Positions 52,941-63,138 of a DNA stretch of 64,000 nucleotides are shown here, piece by piece (the first letter of the stretch is position 1; the number at the start of each line of letters is the position of its first letter). The DNA lies in the NCBI RefSeq assembly GCF_027111275.1, contig NZ_CP114286.1, positions 2,976,001-3,040,000 of the forward strand, read 5' to 3'. A program made the translations under genes and the position numbers. The stretch comes from Flavobacterium luteolum (GTDB taxonomy: Bacteria; Bacteroidota; Bacteroidia; Flavobacteriales; Flavobacteriaceae). The notes under the pieces are model-generated. The model did not search any database, was not told the origin of the DNA, and worked only from the letters and a program-made list of their open reading frames with translations.

Positions 52941-53017
52941 TCAAGCTGTTTAAATTCTTATATCATTACTGCTTTTTCATTACGAAAAGGTTTGTGCTTT
53001 TTTGCATATTATTTTTC

Positions 53018-53025
53018 TAATTTTG
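53018..53025 (+). promoter_or_regulatory. -7 promoter element of the SulP gene
   Basis: TAATTTTG ends 5 nt before the ATG at 53031, implying a leaderless mRNA and excluding the longer frame that begins at 52992. Confidence 0.6.
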
Positions 53026-53030
53026 TGCCC

Positions 53031-54560
53031 ATGAAAAAAGCATTCCAACTCTTCGATTTTAGCCAAAAAGTCAACTATAAAAACGAAATTTTAGCAGGTT
53101 TAACTGTTGCAATGACTATGATTCCAGAATCGCTGTCGTTTGCTATTTTGGCTGGATTTCCGCCGTTGGTTGGTTTATACGCCGCTTTTATTGCAGGATT
53201 GGTTACGGCTATTTTTGGCGGAAGACCTGGAATGATTTCGGGCGGGGCAGGAGCAACGGTCATTGTTTTGATCGCCTTGATGAAATCGCACGGAATTGAA
53301 TATGTTTTTGCCGCTGTAGCTCTTGGAGGTGTAGTTCAGATTTGTATCGGACTTTTTAAACTAGGGAAATTTATTCGGTTAGTTCCGCAGCCTGTTATGT
53401 TTGGTTTTGTGAACGGTTTGGCAGTTGTCATTTTTATGTCGCAGTTGGAGCAGTTTAAAACAATTGTAAACGGACAGGTTTCTTGGCTTCAAGGAACTCC
53501 GCTATATATTATGTTGGGTTTGGTCGCTTTGACTATTGCCATTGTTTTAATTTTTCCGAAGATTACAAAAGCGGTTCCAGCATCTTTAGTAGCTATTATG
53601 GTAGTTTTTGCTTTGGTAATTGTTTTTAATATTGAAACCAAAACAGTAGAAGATATCGCTTCGGTTCAAGGCGGATTTCCTCCGTTTCACATTCCGAATA
53701 TTCCACTTTCTTTTGAAACTTTAAAAGTGATATTTCCGTATTCGGTCATTGTTGCGGCTGTTGGTTTGACGGAAGGTTTGCTTACGCTGAATCTAGTTGA
53801 CGAAATCACAGGAACAAGAGGAAACAGCAATAGAGAATGTATCGCACAAGGAAGCTCAAATATCTTAAATGGCTTTTTTTACGGAATGGGAGGCTGCCCA
53901 ATGATTGCACAGACTTTAGTAAATCTTGGTGCAGGATCAAGAGCCAGACTTTCGGGAATTATTGCAGCACTCACTATTTTATTGATTATTCTTTTCGGAG
54001 CTCCTGTAATCGGGAAACTGCCAATGGCGGCTTTAGTTGGGGTAATGATGATGGTAGCCATTACGACTTTTGAATGGGCAAGTTTTAGGATTATTAATAA
54101 AATGCCACGACATGATATTTTTGTTGGAATTCTAGTAGCTTTAATCACCATTGTGTTGCATAATCTTGCTTTGGCGGTTTTAATTGGTGTAATCATTTCG
54201 GCTTTGGTTTTTGCTTGGGAAAGCGCTAAGCGAATTCGCGCAAGACATTATATTGATGAAAACGGAATAAAACATTACGAAATTTATGGACCGTTATTCT
54301 TTGGTTCAACAGCAGCTTTTTTAGAAAAATTTGATATTCAGAACGACCCAGATCATATTATAATAGATTTTAAAGAAAGCCGTGTTTCTGATATGTCTGC
54401 AATAGAAGCTTTAAATAATCTGACTAAGAAATACAATCAGCTCAATAAAACAGTAGAATTACAGCATTTAAGTGCCGATTGCAGGCAATTGCTGAAAAAT
54501 GCTGATGCGGTTATAAATGTTAATGTTATTGAAGATCCAACTTATAAAGTGGTTAGTTAA
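53031..54560 (+). CDS. SulP-family anion transporter with STAS domain
   Basis: 509 residues from the ATG at 53031. About eleven to twelve membrane helices with the SulP start AGLTVAMTMIPESLSFAILAGFPPLVGLYAAF and central NRECIAQGSSNILNGFFYGMGGCPMIAQTLVN. A C-terminal STAS domain (~420-509, IIIDFKESRVSDMSAIEALNNLTKKY). It probably imports sulfate or another anion such as bicarbonate; substrate not readable. Single gene followed by repeat H. Confidence 0.92.
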   Translation: MKKAFQLFDFSQKVNYKNEILAGLTVAMTMIPESLSFAILAGFPPLVGLYAAFIAGLVTAIFGGRPGMISGGAGATVIVLIALMKSHGIEYVFAAVALGGVVQICIGLFKLGKFIRLVPQPVMFGFVNGLAVVIFMSQLEQFKTIVNGQVSWLQGTPLYIMLGLVALTIAIVLIFPKITKAVPASLVAIMVVFALVIVFNIETKTVEDIASVQGGFPPFHIPNIPLSFETLKVIFPYSVIVAAVGLTEGLLTLNLVDEITGTRGNSNRECIAQGSSNILNGFFYGMGGCPMIAQTLVNLGAGSRARLSGIIAALTILLIILFGAPVIGKLPMAALVGVMMMVAITTFEWASFRIINKMPRHDIFVGILVALITIVLHNLALAVLIGVIISALVFAWESAKRIRARHYIDENGIKHYEIYGPLFFGSTAAFLEKFDIQNDPDHIIIDFKESRVSDMSAIEALNNLTKKYNQLNKTVELQHLSADCRQLLKNADAVINVNVIEDPTYKVVS

Positions 54561-54600
54561 TTTAGCTAATGTGCCAATTTGATAATTAGAAAATTGTCTT
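54561..54600 (+). repeat. 3'-end repeat H, copy 2 (SulP gene)
   Basis: Directly after the SulP stop: GCTAATGTGCCAATTTGATA followed by ATTAGAAAATTGTC. Same orientation relative to the gene as the other copies. Confidence 0.6.
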
Positions 54601-54644
54601 AGCGTTGTGTATAAACCATATTGCTGGCGCTTCTACAATTATAG

Positions 54645-54689
54645 ACCATCAATAAAATTATCTAATTGTCACATTATCTAATTACCGCA
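54645..54689 (-). repeat. 3'-end repeat H, copy 3 (plug-like gene)
   Basis: On the minus strand, directly after the stop at 54690-54692: TAATTAGATAATGTGACAAT followed by TAGATAATTTTATTG. Confidence 0.6.
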
Positions 54690-57053
54690 TTAAAAAACTC
54701 CTCCAACCGAAACTTTTCTAACTTCTGAAATCAGTTGTCCGTCATTAGTAAAACCTTCAATTAAAACCTGTATTTCTTTTTGCTGATTCTTTGGAATTTT
54801 AATTTGATAATCTGAACGATCATTTAACTCAATGTTTGGCATCCAGCCCAATGTGCCGAAATAATTAAATTCATCTTGATTTTCAAATTGAGCTGTTTTA
54901 TAATTAAAATCTTTTGCGAAACCTTTTGTTACAATAAATGTTGTGAATTTTGGTTTGAAATAATTGTTTTTTTGTCCAGTTTTCATGAAAATTTTAATTG
55001 TACCATGTCCTATGGTAGAAGTGTCAGAACTTCCAGTCTGATCAATATAAATTTCATCTATTTCATCTAATGTAAGGTTGAAGAGTTGATCAAAATCGAA
55101 AACTAAAAAATTGTCAATATATACATTTGGAGATTTTCCAGATTCGCCAAGATAAGAACTTCTTCTTTCTTTTATATATACGCTAAAGTCAGTTGGATTA
55201 ATGCCAGTTTCATAACCATTTGAAGATAGAAAACTCAATACAGTTCTAAATTCTTTGCCATCAAATTTAAAAGCTTTTGCCATTGGGCTCATGTCGTCTT
55301 TATGAGTAAAAACCTCTTTTTTGAAAGTGTTTTTTATTGCAACTTCTTTTAGTTCGCTAGCTTTCGTTTTGGGTGGCGGAAAATTAAAAACATTTTCAGA
55401 AGCTTTTAAAATGGGACAAAATGTTTTTTCAAATGATGGTCCTAAAACAAATCGAGGTTCATTTCGAGCTATTCGCGCTTCTATTTTTGTGGTTAAAGCA
55501 ACATTTTTCTCATTGGTCATTTGTAAAGCCAAAACAGTTGAATCTTGGACAAAAAAATGTTCAAATTTGAAATCATTGTTCTGATCTATATTGGTTTGAT
55601 CAAATTGATTGTTTTTTAATGCAACGAGAGAAATTTTGTTCTTAGAATTCGGTTTTAGTTCTTTCTCTACTTTTCCGCTTATGGCGAATCCTTTTTCAAA
55701 TTCAAAACTAATTTTTGGTGGACCTGATTTAATGTTTTCCCATAAATATTTTCCTCTGCTCTGATTTAGCAGCAATAACTCTATGTCTTGTCTTCGAGTT
55801 TTATTTTCTGGATTAAAATAAAAATAAGCATCAGTTTCAGGTTTCTCTAAATAGGCATTTAGGTAAAAAGTGCTTAAAATTGTCTTTTTTTGATTGAAGC
55901 ATACGCTCTTTTCGGGAAGAATGCTAATGCTTAAATCTGCTTTATTAACATCGGTTTTTCCAGATAATAGAATGCTGTCATTAGATGTTATTTTTGCTTC
56001 CAATGTTGTAGACGGAATCTTGTTTTCTTCAATATAGGTTAGCTTTTCTGTGATTTCATTTAAATCTTCATCCAATACTCTGATTACATTTACTCCATTT
56101 GGCAAATATTTTTTATCGAAATAAAAAGGCTGCTCCGTTTTATTGTTTTTGAAGCTGACTTCTTGTTGCATTGAATTCCCATTTTGCTGAATCAGAACGG
56201 TGAATTTTTTATTTTGATACGATTGAAGTCCTTTTTCGTTTGTTTTTAGAACAACAAGTAAATTGTTTCTGGCGGGATTATTAGGAGCACTTAAAATAAC
56301 TCCAGTTTCTGCAATTTTGCCTAGAGGCTGTGTTATTTTTACTTTATCAGTATTTATTTTAAGGGTATATTTTTCGTTTAAATCGGCTCTTAGGTAAAAA
56401 GCCCCATTTCCCGTTTGGTTGGTATGAAAGTGAGTAATTTCATTTGATTTAGAATCCAAAATAACTCCATCGGCCACTTCTATTCCTATTTTATTGCAGT
56501 CTGTAATCTTAATTCCGATCGTATTAATAATATCATTTAAGATAATTCCTCCTTCTGGAAACAAGTTTACCTCTGCTGTTTTCCAATTAGGTTCAGTGGT
56601 TTGAAATGCATACGGAACGTTTTTATCAATAATTTCGATTGTCTCATTAAAGGAATCATCTTCCTTAAAATTATTCATCCAGTTTGTGTAGAAATGAAAA
56701 TGATATTTGCCAGATTTAAATTTTTCGTTTAAATGAATTCCGCCAGAAAAAACACCAAATTGTGCAAAAAGTAACTGTTTCTGAACGATTTGGTCTTCGC
56801 CATTATAAACGATTAGTTGAACATTTGTAGTATTGCTGTTTGGAATGTTATAGTTTTTACTGAGAATATATCCTTTGAAGGCAATATCTTCATTATTTGT
56901 AAAAAGATTTTTATTGAATTGCACATGAATAACCTCGCGATCCTGAGAAAAATAATCATTAAGGTATTTGGTAATTTTGTCTTGATTGGATATAGCCTGT
57001 GCAAAAGATTGAAGGCAGAATAGAAAACTAAAAAACCTGATGATTAATTTCAT
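54690..57053 (-). CDS. Large secreted MG2/TonB-plug-like protein
   Basis: 787 residues with a signal peptide ending SFAQAIS. The N-terminal half (FNKNLFTNNEDIAFKGYILSKNY, KSGKYHFHFYTNWMN, GGIILNDIINTIGIKI) has the alpha-2-macroglobulin MG2-like pattern seen in Bacteroidota surface proteins. The C-terminal part (SPNVYIDNFLVFDFDQLFNLTLDEIDEIYID, GHGTIKIFMKTG) resembles a TonB-receptor plug, without a barrel. It may assemble with surface complexes; function unknown. Single gene. Confidence 0.65.
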   Translation of the reverse strand: MKLIIRFFSFLFCLQSFAQAISNQDKITKYLNDYFSQDREVIHVQFNKNLFTNNEDIAFKGYILSKNYNIPNSNTTNVQLIVYNGEDQIVQKQLLFAQFGVFSGGIHLNEKFKSGKYHFHFYTNWMNNFKEDDSFNETIEIIDKNVPYAFQTTEPNWKTAEVNLFPEGGIILNDIINTIGIKITDCNKIGIEVADGVILDSKSNEITHFHTNQTGNGAFYLRADLNEKYTLKINTDKVKITQPLGKIAETGVILSAPNNPARNNLLVVLKTNEKGLQSYQNKKFTVLIQQNGNSMQQEVSFKNNKTEQPFYFDKKYLPNGVNVIRVLDEDLNEITEKLTYIEENKIPSTTLEAKITSNDSILLSGKTDVNKADLSISILPEKSVCFNQKKTILSTFYLNAYLEKPETDAYFYFNPENKTRRQDIELLLLNQSRGKYLWENIKSGPPKISFEFEKGFAISGKVEKELKPNSKNKISLVALKNNQFDQTNIDQNNDFKFEHFFVQDSTVLALQMTNEKNVALTTKIEARIARNEPRFVLGPSFEKTFCPILKASENVFNFPPPKTKASELKEVAIKNTFKKEVFTHKDDMSPMAKAFKFDGKEFRTVLSFLSSNGYETGINPTDFSVYIKERRSSYLGESGKSPNVYIDNFLVFDFDQLFNLTLDEIDEIYIDQTGSSDTSTIGHGTIKIFMKTGQKNNYFKPKFTTFIVTKGFAKDFNYKTAQFENQDEFNYFGTLGWMPNIELNDRSDYQIKIPKNQQKEIQVLIEGFTNDGQLISEVRKVSVGGVF

Positions 57054-57239
57054 AAATAGAAAATATTTGGCAATTATGATGCTTATAACGTAGCTCTAAA
57101 ATTAATTAGAATAGTGTCTCAAAATGGTTAAAAGATTCATAATATTTTTAAAGTTTTAACAAAATAACTCGGCGAATGTGAAGCTGGTCAATTAAATAAT
57201 TATAATGACTTAATATTTATATATGTTATCAAAAAATAA

Positions 57240-57268
57240 ACCCGACAGGTTTTAAAAACCTATCGGGT
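57240..57268 (-). terminator. Terminator/hairpin ACCCGACAGGTTT
   Basis: ACCCGACAGGTTT (57240-57252) pairs with AAACCTATCGGGT (57256-57268) with one mismatch; T-rich on the minus strand, 66 nt after the phosphodiesterase stop. Confidence 0.65.
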
Positions 57269-57295
57269 CTAAACTTTGTTTGTCTTTATGTTTTT

Positions 57296-57334
57296 GTCAA
57301 ATTATCTAATTATCAAATTGACACATTATTTAAT
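57296..57334 (-). repeat. 3'-end repeat H, copy 4 (phosphodiesterase gene)
   Basis: Minus strand, directly after the stop: AATAATGTGTCAATTTGATA followed by ATTAGATAATTTGAC. Confidence 0.6.
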
Positions 57335-58534
57335 TTAGCGAAGCATTGACTCAACATCACTCAATTTTCCGTCAATTTCACCCGTTTGTAGGCCTAGAAT
57401 ATGAGCAATTAAGGGATAAACGGAAACATTCTGAAACGTTTTCACCTTTTTATTGACTTTAAAAGCTGGGCCTTTTGCGTAAAAAATAGCATGCATATCT
57501 TTTTCATTATTATCATAACCGTGAGTTCCGCCTTTTATATGTGTGCTTTCTTTGCTTACTAAACTCCAACCTTTATCGGCCTCAATAACAAAATCATGAA
57601 CACGCGGATTCGTTCCGTAATGTAGTCTTTCAGGAACTTCGGTCGATTTCCAGAATTTAATATGAGGAACTTTTTTCAAAGCAGTAGCAATAGAATCTTG
57701 ATAGCCAGGTTTTGCCTGTAAGCTCATAATCGGATTAATTACGTCTTTATAACCCAACCATTCTGGTTTTAAGTAATCTAAAACGGCTACTTTTTTATCA
57801 TTGCTAATATTGGCCATTCCGTGATCTGAAACGATAATTAAATTGATTTGTTTTCCGATAGGCAATTGATCCAATCTTCGAGATATTTCACCCATTATAG
57901 AATCCATCTTGATGACCATTTTTTTATTTTCAGACGAAAGTGGACCGAAATTATGACCCGTATGATCTGGTTCATCAAAATATAAAGTCACCAAATGCGG
58001 ACGCTGTTTTTCTGGAAGCTGTAGCCATTTCATAACCGTATCGATTCTTGCACCATACGGAATTTTACCATCGTAATTTTTGAAATAACTTGGATTTCTT
58101 TTGTCAATATCAGAACCTGGCCAAAAGAAAGAGGCTGTTTTTACACCTTGCTGTTCGGCTAAATTCCAAATCGGATTTCCACCATAAAATCTCGAATCAT
58201 TTTTAGCGTTGCTCGATAAGGAAAAAGATTGATTTAAAGAAGCATCATAAAAAACATTATTGATGATTCCGTGATGATCTGGATAAAGTCCTGTTACAAT
58301 CGAATAATGATTTGGGAAAGTTTTACTAGGATATGAAGGTTTCATTGATTTTGCATGAACGCCTTCTTTTTCAATTTGCTTCAAATTCGGAAGATTGAAT
58401 TGTTTGCCGTAATCCCAGCGAAAGCCATCCATAGAAACTAAAACTACATAGTTTTCTTTAGCATTTTGGGCTTGTAAAACGAATGAAAGCGAAAGGAAAA
58501 CTAAAGATAGGAGTGAAGTAAAATACTTTTTCAT
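57335..58534 (-). CDS. ENPP-type ectonucleotide pyrophosphatase/phosphodiesterase
   Basis: 399 residues, signal peptide ending FVLQAQNA. Alkaline-phosphatase superfamily: N-terminal metal ligand in VLVSMDGFRWDY, catalytic Thr in SYPSKTFPNHYSIVTGLYPDHHG, YFDEPDHTGHNFGP and IIVSDHGMANIS metal sites, and the last His in GTHGYDNNEKDMHAIFYAKGP. Hydrolyses phosphodiester or pyrophosphate bonds in nucleotides or lipids outside the cytoplasm. Single gene with a consensus promoter. Confidence 0.92.
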   Translation of the reverse strand: MKKYFTSLLSLVFLSLSFVLQAQNAKENYVVLVSMDGFRWDYGKQFNLPNLKQIEKEGVHAKSMKPSYPSKTFPNHYSIVTGLYPDHHGIINNVFYDASLNQSFSLSSNAKNDSRFYGGNPIWNLAEQQGVKTASFFWPGSDIDKRNPSYFKNYDGKIPYGARIDTVMKWLQLPEKQRPHLVTLYFDEPDHTGHNFGPLSSENKKMVIKMDSIMGEISRRLDQLPIGKQINLIIVSDHGMANISNDKKVAVLDYLKPEWLGYKDVINPIMSLQAKPGYQDSIATALKKVPHIKFWKSTEVPERLHYGTNPRVHDFVIEADKGWSLVSKESTHIKGGTHGYDNNEKDMHAIFYAKGPAFKVNKKVKTFQNVSVYPLIAHILGLQTGEIDGKLSDVESMLR

Positions 58535-58556
58535 TTTTAATATTATTGTGAAGCCA

Positions 58557-58564
58557 CAAAGGTA
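58557..58564 (-). promoter_or_regulatory. -7 promoter element of the phosphodiesterase gene
   Basis: Minus-strand TACCTTTG, TAnnTTTG consensus, 22 nt ahead of the ATG at 58534. Confidence 0.55.
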
Positions 58565-58613
58565 TTGATAACAGATTTTTTAAAGAAAAAGAGAATGTTA
58601 AATAAAAAAGATA

Positions 58614-58795
58614 GCCACGAATTCACGAATTTATTTTTTCTAATCGTTATGTTTATTTTTAGCCACAGATTAAACGGATTAAAAGGATTATAATCTGTGA
58701 AAATCTTTTTAATCTGTGGCAAACAAATCGCACGCAAAGTGTTCGTTTAATTTATTGACAAAGATTATAGAATCAATAATTCGTGAATTCGTGGC
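58614..58795. repeat. Nested palindromic intergenic element C
   Basis: Outer arms GCCACGAATTCACGAATT (58614-58631) and its perfect complement at 58778-58795. Inner arms GCCACAGATTAAA (58662-58674) and TTTAATCTGTGGC (58708-58720), plus GATTAAAAgGATT / AATCtTTTTAATC between them. It lies 3' of groEL. Both arms begin GCCAC, showing one word family reused at two levels. No coding capacity. Confidence 0.8.
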
Positions 58796-58799
58796 GAAC

Positions 58800-58832
58800 A
58801 AAAAAAGCGCTAGAAGTAAATCCAGCGCTTTT
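58800..58832 (-). terminator. groESL terminator
   Basis: On the minus strand, AAAAGCGCT / AGCGCTTTT (58824-58832 with 58803-58811) followed by a T-run, 22 nt after the groEL stop. Confidence 0.8.
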
Positions 58833-58853
58833 AATTTTTAAGAAGAGAATGAA

Positions 58854-60497
<1,644 letters not shown>

Positions 60498-60560
60498 TTA
60501 AAGTTTGATTTGTTTCAAGTTAAATGAAGTTTTTAACTTCATACCCAATACAATATATTT

Positions 60561-60836
60561 TTAGATAATTGCAAGGATATCGTCCTCACGCATAATCAAA
60601 TAATCAGTACCTTCTAATTTTAATTCAGTACCTGCATATTTACCGTAAAGAACAGTATCTCCAACTTTTACAGTCATTGTATGATCTTTAGTTCCGTTTC
60701 CTACTGCAACTACAGTTCCTTTTTGAGGTTTCTCTTTGGCAGTATCAGGAATAAAAATACCTGAGGCAGTTTTAGTTTCAGCTGCAACAGGCTCAATAAG
60801 TACGCGGTCTGAAAGCGGTTTAATGTTTAAAGCCAT
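60561..60836 (-). CDS. groES: 10-kDa co-chaperonin GroES
   Basis: 91 residues. [32 protein letters not shown] contains the mobile loop that binds GroEL, then GTVVAVGNG and [29 protein letters not shown]. First gene of groESL on the minus strand; its upstream region carries no TAnnTTTG but a sigma-54-like element. Confidence 0.98.
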   Translation of the reverse strand: MALNIKPLSDRVLIEPVAAETKTASGIFIPDTAKEKPQKGTVVAVGNGTKDHTMTVKVGDTVLYGKYAGTELKLEGTDYLIMREDDILAII

Positions 60837-60883
60837 GATTTTATATTATTATAAGTTATACGTTTTTTTCTGTTCTATAAACT

Positions 60884-60899
60884 TTCAGAAACTGTGCCA
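60884..60899 (-). promoter_or_regulatory. Possible sigma-54-like promoter of groESL
   Basis: Minus-strand TGGCACAGTTTCTGAA keeps the -24 TGGCAC element and correct spacing, but the -12 element is CTGAA rather than TTGCA/T. It ends 47 nt ahead of the groES start. CIRCE (the HrcA site) is not seen. Confidence 0.35.
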
Positions 60900-60924
60900 T
60901 GCTAGAAAAACTGACATTATTTCT

Positions 60925-60956
60925 TAAAAAAAATGCCAGCTTTGACAGGCTGGCAT
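60925..60956 (-). terminator. Terminator after secG
   Basis: Minus-strand ATGCCAGC / GCTGGCAT (60933-60940 with 60949-60956) with T-run; separates secG from groES. Confidence 0.8.
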
Positions 60957-60979
60957 TAGATTGTATATCGAGCTACTTT

Positions 60980-61324
60980 TTATTTTGCTGGTGCAGGTGT
61001 TGCAGGCGCAGGAGTAGTTCCTTGTGCTGGAGCAGCAGGTGCATTTACAGGAGCTTCAGTTTTATCAATGATTTTAGATTCAGTATCGCTTAAAGATCCA
61101 GAGAAGCTTAAGCTTGAAAGTAAAATTAGCACAATTAAAACAGTAGCCAAAGTCCAAGTACTTTTGTCTAAAAAGTCAGTTGTTTTTTGTACTCCACCTA
61201 ACATCTGCGTTCCGCTGATTGTAGAAGACAATCCGCCTCCTTTAGGGTTTTGTACCATGATAACTACGATCAATAGAAAACAAACTATTGTGATTAAAAC
61301 TAAAAAAATTGAAAATGTGCTCAT
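60980..61324 (-). CDS. secG: Preprotein translocase subunit SecG
   Basis: 114 residues: two membrane helices (FSIFLVLITIVCFLLIVVIMVQ and WTLATVLIVLILLSSLSFSG) around NPKGGGLSSTISGTQMLGGVQKT, the SecG signature loop, then an Ala/Pro-rich tail. It stabilises SecYE during protein export. It starts 3 nt after the TPR gene stop, so it belongs to the lptE-TPR-secG operon. Confidence 0.95.
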   Translation of the reverse strand: MSTFSIFLVLITIVCFLLIVVIMVQNPKGGGLSSTISGTQMLGGVQKTTDFLDKSTWTLATVLIVLILLSSLSFSGSLSDTESKIIDKTEAPVNAPAAPAQGTTPAPATPAPAK

Positions 61325-61327
61325 TAC

Positions 61328-63049
61328 TTAATTATTGTTATTGTTATTTTGTTGTAAAATCTTTATATCCGATATGCGGTCTGCAAAGAAAGTAATTTTT
61401 TCTGGATATTTCAAAATTAATATTTCATAAGCTTGAATTGCTTTTGTATATTTCTTTTGTTCCAGATATACTCTGGCCAAAGTCTCGGTCATTAGATACG
61501 AATTGTCCTCTATAGTAGTCTCAATTTGGACTGCTGGAGCACTTGTTCCAGGTTTAATTGGAGATATTTTCGGATTGGTTTCGATAAATTTATCGATAAT
61601 TTCAGCCTTCTTTTGTCTCTCTTCTTCTTTAGCAGCTTCTATTTTTGCTTGTTCTTCTGGAGAAAGTTCGTTTGAGCGGTCAATTGGTTCTGTTCGAGAT
61701 AATTGAAGCCATTCTTGGAACGAATGTTTTTCGCTAAGAGAAAAATCCAAAGGTTTTCCAATTTCTAAATGTTCAGCAGCCGTTTTTGCAGGTTCATTAG
61801 GCTCTTCTTCTTCGATTATTTCTTCGATCGGCTCTTCATTTTCCTCTCTAATCTCTTCTTCTTTATCTTCTTCGCGATCCTCAGCTTTGATAACCTCTTG
61901 AATTGCTTCTTTTGGTTCTGCAGGTTTTTTTGTTTCAGCTTCTTTAATCGAAGAGAGAATAGATCGCTCAACAGAATTCATTTTAAATTCTGGAATAATC
62001 ATTTCTTCGATAACGCTGTCGTCTTCCTCTTCTTCAACCGAATTTAAAATAGGCTCTTCTATAATAGGTTCAGCTTTTATTTCCTCAGCTTTTGCAGATT
62101 GTTCAGTAGTTGCGGCTTCTGATTCTTTGATCGAACTTAAAATAGAATTTTCAATACGATCAAATTTATGCTCTTCAATTGTAATTATAGATTCAGGTTC
62201 AGTTATAGAAGGAGTTTCAGAAACTTTAATAGAACTTAAAATAGAGTTTTCAATACGGTCTATTTTAGGTTCTTCTGTTATTATCGTTTCTTCTTCTATT
62301 TCTTCTTCTGATAAGATTTCATTTTCTTCCTCAATATTTGAGACTGAATCAACAGCATCAATTTTATTTTCTGTTTCGATTACTGGTTTTTCAAAACTAA
62401 CGGAATGCGCTTCTTTAATAGCAAGAAAAATAGACGGATCTATTTCTGGAAGTTTTTTTGGCTCTTCTATTATTATTGGTTTTTCAAAAGTAATAGAATG
62501 TGCTTCTTTTATAGCCAGAAAAATAGAAGGGTCAATTTCAGGAACTTTTTTAGGTTCTTCAATAATGACAGGTTCTTCCGCTTTTACTGGTTCCTGCGTT
62601 TTAATTGGCTCTTCGATTTTTGTAAATGAAGGAGTTTCTATAGTAGAAATTGGAGTTTCTTTTATTATTTCAGAAACAGCTTGTTCTTCAATGTCTGTTT
62701 TTATTTCAATAGCTTTCTGAATTTGTTCAGGCGAAATGATTTCACTGTCAAAAACAGTGATTTCAAGAAGATCTCTCAGTTTTTGCTCGTAGAAATCATT
62801 CTGAATAGAAGTGAAAGCTTCAGAAGTAATAAAATCAAATAGAACAGAACGATCAGCAGTATGCGCTGCTGTTACCTTTAAAGCATAATTATACTTAAAA
62901 CTGTTTTGATTGTAAAGTCCTTTTAATCGCAATGCGCGTGCACTTTGAAAATACGGAAATTCATTCAAAACACTGCCTAATGCATCCGCCTGCTTTTCAG
63001 TAATAGCATCGGGTTTGTTCATTAAGTAGGTATAATCGCTAACGTTCAT
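61328..63049 (-). CDS. Acidic repeat protein with C-terminal TPR segment
   Basis: 573 residues, no signal peptide. Residues ~1-110 are helical and conserved in Flavobacteria (ALGSVLNEFPYFQSARALRLKGLYNQNSFKYNYALK). Residues ~150-400 are Glu/Pro-rich with internal repeats: EEPKK[VL]PEIDPSIFLAIKEAHS twice, and [FI]DR[IV]ENSILSSIKxSE with variants four times (NSVERSILSSIKEAE). The end (TETLARVYLEQKKYTKAIQAYEILILKYPEK) is a tetratricopeptide-like hairpin. Probably cytoplasmic; function unknown. Confidence 0.75.
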   Translation of the reverse strand: MNVSDYTYLMNKPDAITEKQADALGSVLNEFPYFQSARALRLKGLYNQNSFKYNYALKVTAAHTADRSVLFDFITSEAFTSIQNDFYEQKLRDLLEITVFDSEIISPEQIQKAIEIKTDIEEQAVSEIIKETPISTIETPSFTKIEEPIKTQEPVKAEEPVIIEEPKKVPEIDPSIFLAIKEAHSITFEKPIIIEEPKKLPEIDPSIFLAIKEAHSVSFEKPVIETENKIDAVDSVSNIEEENEILSEEEIEEETIITEEPKIDRIENSILSSIKVSETPSITEPESIITIEEHKFDRIENSILSSIKESEAATTEQSAKAEEIKAEPIIEEPILNSVEEEEDDSVIEEMIIPEFKMNSVERSILSSIKEAETKKPAEPKEAIQEVIKAEDREEDKEEEIREENEEPIEEIIEEEEPNEPAKTAAEHLEIGKPLDFSLSEKHSFQEWLQLSRTEPIDRSNELSPEEQAKIEAAKEEERQKKAEIIDKFIETNPKISPIKPGTSAPAVQIETTIEDNSYLMTETLARVYLEQKKYTKAIQAYEILILKYPEKITFFADRISDIKILQQNNNNNN

Positions 63050-63075
63050 TCTTTATTTTTGGTTTAATCGGTTAA

Positions 63076-63128
63076 TTGTTTAATCGTTTATTCGTTTTGT
63101 TTGTTTTATCGATTAAACGATTAAACAA
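63076..63128. repeat. Palindrome between lptE and the TPR gene
   Basis: TTGTTTAATCGTTTA (63076-63090) pairs perfectly with TAAACGATTAAACAA (63114-63128); the word TTTAATCG recurs several times. It lies inside an operon. Confidence 0.65.
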
Positions 63129-63138
63129 ACAGGCAAAA

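Noticed and set aside
61503..62720. Long open frames on the plus strand opposite the TPR protein gene
   Set aside because: They are antisense shadows of the Glu-rich coding region, composed mainly of Ser, Phe and Ile, with no start context.
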